Assembly (NCBI GenBank): GCA_003695505.1
Contig: RFIY01000185.1
Span: forward strand, 1-8,127
Origin: J088 sp003695505 [NCBI: Candidatus Dadabacteria bacterium]
GTDB lineage: Bacteria; J088
DNA length: 8,127 bases
Direction: 5' to 3'
The notes under the pieces are model-generated. The model saw only the letters and a program-made list of their open reading frames with translations, had not been told where the DNA came from and did not search any database. Positions 6,635 to 8,127 of the stretch are shown here, one piece after another. Every line of letters starts with the position of its first letter. Position 1 is the stretch's first letter. The position numbers were made by a program, and so were the translations under genes.

Positions 6635-7162
6635 TCAGACCGTAATCAGTGATTCAACCTGCGTCGGCGCGAGGCGGCCGCGGCCACCGAGCGAAGCGAG
6701 TTCGAGCAGAAACGCACAGGCGATCACCGTTCCGCCGGCTTTTTCGACGAGGGAAACCGTCGCCTCGGCCGTACCGCCCGTGGCCAGTACGTCATCGACG
6801 ATCACGGCATGCCGCACATCCTCAAACGAATCGGCGTGGATTTCGATTGTCGCCTCGCCGTATTCGAGGCCGTAGCTGACCGACTCCGTGTGATGAGGAA
6901 GCTTGCCTTTCTTGCGCACGAGTACCAGACCGGTGCCCAGCCGGTCCGCAATCGCGCCACCAAGTAGGAAGCCTCGCGCATCGACGGCGACGATCCGGTC
7001 CGGACGCAACGGTTCGATGCGTTCGACGAACCCGTCGATGATTTCGCGGAAGATCTGTCCGTCCGCGATCAGTGTCGTGATGTCGAAAAACTGGATGCCC
7101 GGCTCCGGAAAGTCGGGAACAACGCGCATCCGATCAAGCAGATGGTTCAGCGAACCGCTCAT
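6635..7162 (-). CDS. apt: Adenine phosphoribosyltransferase
   Basis: Apt is the purine salvage enzyme that converts adenine and PRPP to AMP and pyrophosphate in the cytoplasm. At 175 residues it has the usual length. The PRPP-binding motif is VIVDDVLATGGTA (120-132). Other family features are PDFPEPGIQFFDITTL (16-31), DARGF (61-65), VRKKGKLP (82-89) and SYGLEYG (96-102). DARGF replaces the EARGF of Escherichia coli Apt; human APRT likewise has Asp there (DSRGF), and the C-terminal LELASLGGRGRLAP also resembles the human sequence. I choose the ATG at 7162, which overlaps the ccmF stop by four bases (ATGA). An in-frame ATG at 7237 would add 25 residues lying entirely within ccmF and is unlikely. 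A weak AGG lies four bases upstream, so coupling to ccmF is probable. An intrinsic terminator follows. Confidence 0.95.
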   Translation of the reverse strand: MSGSLNHLLDRMRVVPDFPEPGIQFFDITTLIADGQIFREIIDGFVERIEPLRPDRIVAVDARGFLLGGAIADRLGTGLVLVRKKGKLPHHTESVSYGLEYGEATIEIHADSFEDVRHAVIVDDVLATGGTAEATVSLVEKAGGTVIACAFLLELASLGGRGRLAPTQVESLITV

Positions 7163-8127
7163 CCAGCCTGCTCGCCCTTGCGCCGAATCGCGACGATGCC
7201 ACCGAAAATCATCACCATCCCGCCAATCCAGATCCACATCACAAGCGGGTTGCGATGGAAGCGAAAAATGGCGGTTCCGGTATCAGGGTCCTCGCTGACA
7301 AAAATCAGATACAGATCCTCGAACAGTGATGACCAGATCGCGACCTCGGTGCTGGTCTCGCCGCGCGGGCCAACGTATTGCCGTTTTTCTGGCCACATCT
7401 GTATCGTACGCCCCCGCCCTTCGACGTCGAACAGCGCCAGTTGCGCGGAGTAATTGGGCTGGTAGCGGTGCCGGATCTCCTTGAGTTCGAGTCGGTAGCC
7501 CTCGAAGGTCGTCACATCGCCTGGTTTCATCGAGACCTGCGTCTCGCGGGCAAAGAGATTGCCCGTGATGCCAATGAACAACAGGACGACGCCAACGTGG
7601 ACGATGTAGCCGCCATAGCGCCGCCGATTCGCCCGGATCAGGTTCAACAGCGCGCGGATGGGCGATTCCTGCTTGCGCTGCATCCGGCCACGCACGCCGC
7701 GCACGACTTCGAGCCCCATCGTACCGGTTGCAAACACACAGAATGCCCAGGTAAAGATCGCAAACGGCGCTCGCACCCCGGCGATCGTCACGACGATTGC
7801 GGTCACTACGCTGACGATCAGTGGATCGCGCAGGTTTCGCTGAAAATTTCGCCGGCTCGCCTTGCCCCAGGACATCACCGGGCCAACCGCCAGCAACAGC
7901 AGCAGACCGATGCCGAGCGGCGCATTGACGCGGTTGAAGAATGGTGCACCCACGGTAATCTTCTGGCCGGTGACGAGCTCGTTCAGAATCGGGAACACCG
8001 TTCCCCAGAACGTCGCGAACATCAGCCCGAGAAAGACGACATTGTTGAACAGGAAGGCGCCCTCACGACTGACCGGGCTTGTCAGCCGCGGTGATGTGGC
8101 GAGCTTGCCCCAGCGCCAGTAGATCAG
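7159..8127 (-). CDS. ccmF: Cytochrome c haem lyase subunit CcmF, C-terminal part, cut by window end
   Basis: CcmF is the integral membrane subunit of the System I cytochrome c maturation complex. It takes haem from CcmE and helps attach it to apocytochrome c outside the inner membrane. The frame is open to the window edge, so 322 C-terminal residues are visible and the start is missing. Numbering from the edge, SREGAFLFNN lies at 20-29, and VGAPFFNRVNAPLGIGLLLL at about 59-78. Then come several membrane helices, and RRYGGYIVHVGVVLLFIG (169-186), whose His177 corresponds to a conserved haem-ligand histidine. A periplasmic domain containing PEKRQYVGPRGETSTEVAI follows, and a last helix, WIWIGGMVMIFGGIVAI, precedes the cytoplasmic tail. 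The haem-handling WWD domain lies before the visible part. The ANRRRYGGYIVH style resembles CcmF from deltaproteobacteria, Acidobacteria or Chloroflexi more than that of E. coli. The stop overlaps apt (ATGA); ccmG/ccmH do not follow. Confidence 0.92.
   Translation of the reverse strand: MIYWRWGKLATSPRLTSPVSREGAFLFNNVVFLGLMFATFWGTVFPILNELVTGQKITVGAPFFNRVNAPLGIGLLLLLAVGPVMSWGKASRRNFQRNLRDPLIVSVVTAIVVTIAGVRAPFAIFTWAFCVFATGTMGLEVVRGVRGRMQRKQESPIRALLNLIRANRRRYGGYIVHVGVVLLFIGITGNLFARETQVSMKPGDVTTFEGYRLELKEIRHRYQPNYSAQLALFDVEGRGRTIQMWPEKRQYVGPRGETSTEVAIWSSLFEDLYLIFVSEDPDTGTAIFRFHRNPLVMWIWIGGMVMIFGGIVAIRRKGEQAG

Noticed and set aside
7378-8094. A 238-codon plus-strand frame over ccmF
   Set aside because: Antisense to a clear membrane protein gene; its His/Asp/Gln-rich translation is what reversed hydrophobic codons produce.
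1-8127. Searched for CRISPR arrays, tRNAs, insertion sequence ends, attachment sites and long direct repeats
   Set aside because: No regularly spaced repeats, cloverleaf sequence, transposase or long terminal repeats were seen by eye.

Overview
The window is a GC-rich stretch of bacterial chromosome with almost no non-coding DNA. It holds nine protein genes, two of them cut by the window edges. I see no rRNA, tRNA, CRISPR array, insertion sequence or phage gene. The organism makes the deazaflavin cofactor F420, using separate cofG and cofH genes, and matures c-type cytochromes by the System I (Ccm) route. Together these suggest a high-GC, Gram-negative-type bacterium outside the classical actinobacterial and archaeal F420 producers, such as a proteobacterium or a lineage like Binatota, Tectomicrobia or Myxococcota. 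The phylum cannot be fixed from this window.

Left block (1-5116, plus strand): six genes follow one another with every stop codon overlapping the next start. The order is cofG (3' part only), cofH, an LLM-class F420-dependent oxidoreductase, an MscS-type channel with a C-terminal coiled coil, a class I methyltransferase resembling the ETF-beta lysine methyltransferase (METTL20) family, and an EthD-domain protein. The junctions are ATGA, TGATG, then GTGA three times, which fits one translationally coupled transcript. CofG and CofH build the deazaflavin chromophore FO, and the LLM protein is a likely user of the finished cofactor. The roles of the last three genes in this setting are not known.

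Middle (5117-6634): a 292-base convergent gap contains hairpins but no gene. A minus-strand classical short-chain dehydrogenase follows (6332 down to 5409). A 302-base gap then holds an intrinsic terminator for the genes to its right and presumably the promoter of the dehydrogenase.

Right block (8127 down to 6635, minus strand): the C-terminal part of ccmF, the cytochrome c haem lyase subunit, overlaps by ATGA with apt, adenine phosphoribosyltransferase. The expected ccmG/ccmH do not follow ccmF; the transcript appears to end after apt at a hairpin with six U residues.

The most interesting part is the tightly coupled F420 cluster, which joins cofactor synthesis to an F420 enzyme and three unexpected partners. 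It is a plausible but unproven functional unit.
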